A stretch of DNA of 21,524 bases from Flavobacteriales bacterium UBA1820. Its GTDB lineage: Bacteria; Bacteroidota; Bacteroidia; Flavobacteriales; UBA1820. The notes under the pieces are model-generated. The model was not told the origin of the DNA and searched no databases. It worked only from the letters and a program-made list of their open reading frames with translations. Both the position numbers and the translations under genes were made by a program. Numbering within the stretch: the first letter of the stretch is position 1; each line of letters opens with the position of its first letter. Shown here piece after piece: positions 21,427-21,524 of this stretch. The DNA lies in assembly GCA_002314265.1 (NCBI GenBank), contig DCEW01000040.1, forward strand, positions 1-21,524. The letters run 5' to 3'.

Positions 21427-21434
21427 CAAAGGTA
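21427..21434 (-). promoter_or_regulatory. -7 promoter element of the helicase-nuclease gene
   Basis: On the minus strand TACCTTTG fits TAnnTTTG and lies 17 nt from the ATG at 21409, so the leader would be only about 10 nt. No -33 element is seen at the right distance. The remaining bases to 21524 show no gene. Confidence 0.45.
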
Positions 21435-21524
21435 CGCAAATCTTTCGACCTTCGTTTTTTCTCGGGATTTTTCCTCTGTTTTCGTTCCCTCATAAGCGCA
21501 CAAGCGTGCAGGCGGGCGCCCGTA

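Overview
The window looks like chromosomal DNA from a gut-type Bacteroidota (Bacteroidales) bacterium, possibly related to Alistipes/Rikenellaceae; the genus is a weak guess. Three things support the phylum. Many genes have an upstream octamer TAnnTTTG, the -7 element of the Bacteroidota housekeeping sigma factor, and three of them (tRNA-Ser, tRNA-Pro, trkH) also have a -33 TTG/TTTG element exactly 20 nt away. Start codons follow A-rich leaders without a clear Shine-Dalgarno. Several families are typical of the phylum: a Porin_10-like outer-membrane protein, DUF3667, and a TlpA-type thioredoxin lipoprotein. I see no insertion sequence, phage gene or CRISPR array; this is core-type chromosome.

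Layout. Bases 1-1600: a tRNA-Ser(UGA) cut by the left edge, a one-domain CBM48 protein and a convergent DUF3667 membrane protein. Bases 1700-5000: a 2-Cys peroxiredoxin, a very purine-rich leader, malate dehydrogenase, a convergent TonB-like protein and tRNA-Pro(GGG). Bases 5069-8509: a putative porin and a secreted serine hydrolase, both on the minus strand. Bases 8580-11591: Dps, a Prx6-type peroxiredoxin, a 61-residue membrane protein and a TlpA-like thioredoxin lipoprotein. Bases 11592-14800: a long regulatory region, then a two-gene operon of a flavin-dependent nitronate monooxygenase-like enzyme and a medium-chain acyl-CoA synthetase-like enzyme. Bases 14918-16808: a TrkH potassium transporter with its own promoter. 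Bases 16809-17497: AT-rich and gene-free. Bases 17498-21409: a lipoprotein and an AddA/RecB-like helicase-nuclease on the minus strand.

The most striking non-coding element is the gap between convergent trkH and the lipoprotein. It holds six DnaA boxes (two perfect TTATCCACA, four with one mismatch), an AT-rich stretch, and an 11-bp element present three times. Small hand counts also suggest G-versus-C strand bias changes from C>G on the left to G>C on the right. Together these make it a good candidate for the chromosomal replication origin, oriC.

The most original regulatory candidate is the region before the monooxygenase/acyl-CoA synthetase operon. It has a perfect 34-bp palindrome, overlapping promoter-like elements, a perfect 12-bp palindrome and a 17-bp-paired leader hairpin. 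The hairpin and the 12-bp palindrome compete for the same four bases, an arrangement that could act as a switch.

Functionally, the middle of the window is weighted to redox defence: two peroxiredoxins of different subfamilies, Dps and a thioredoxin-like lipoprotein. No catalase, AhpF, OxyR or PerR gene is present in the window.
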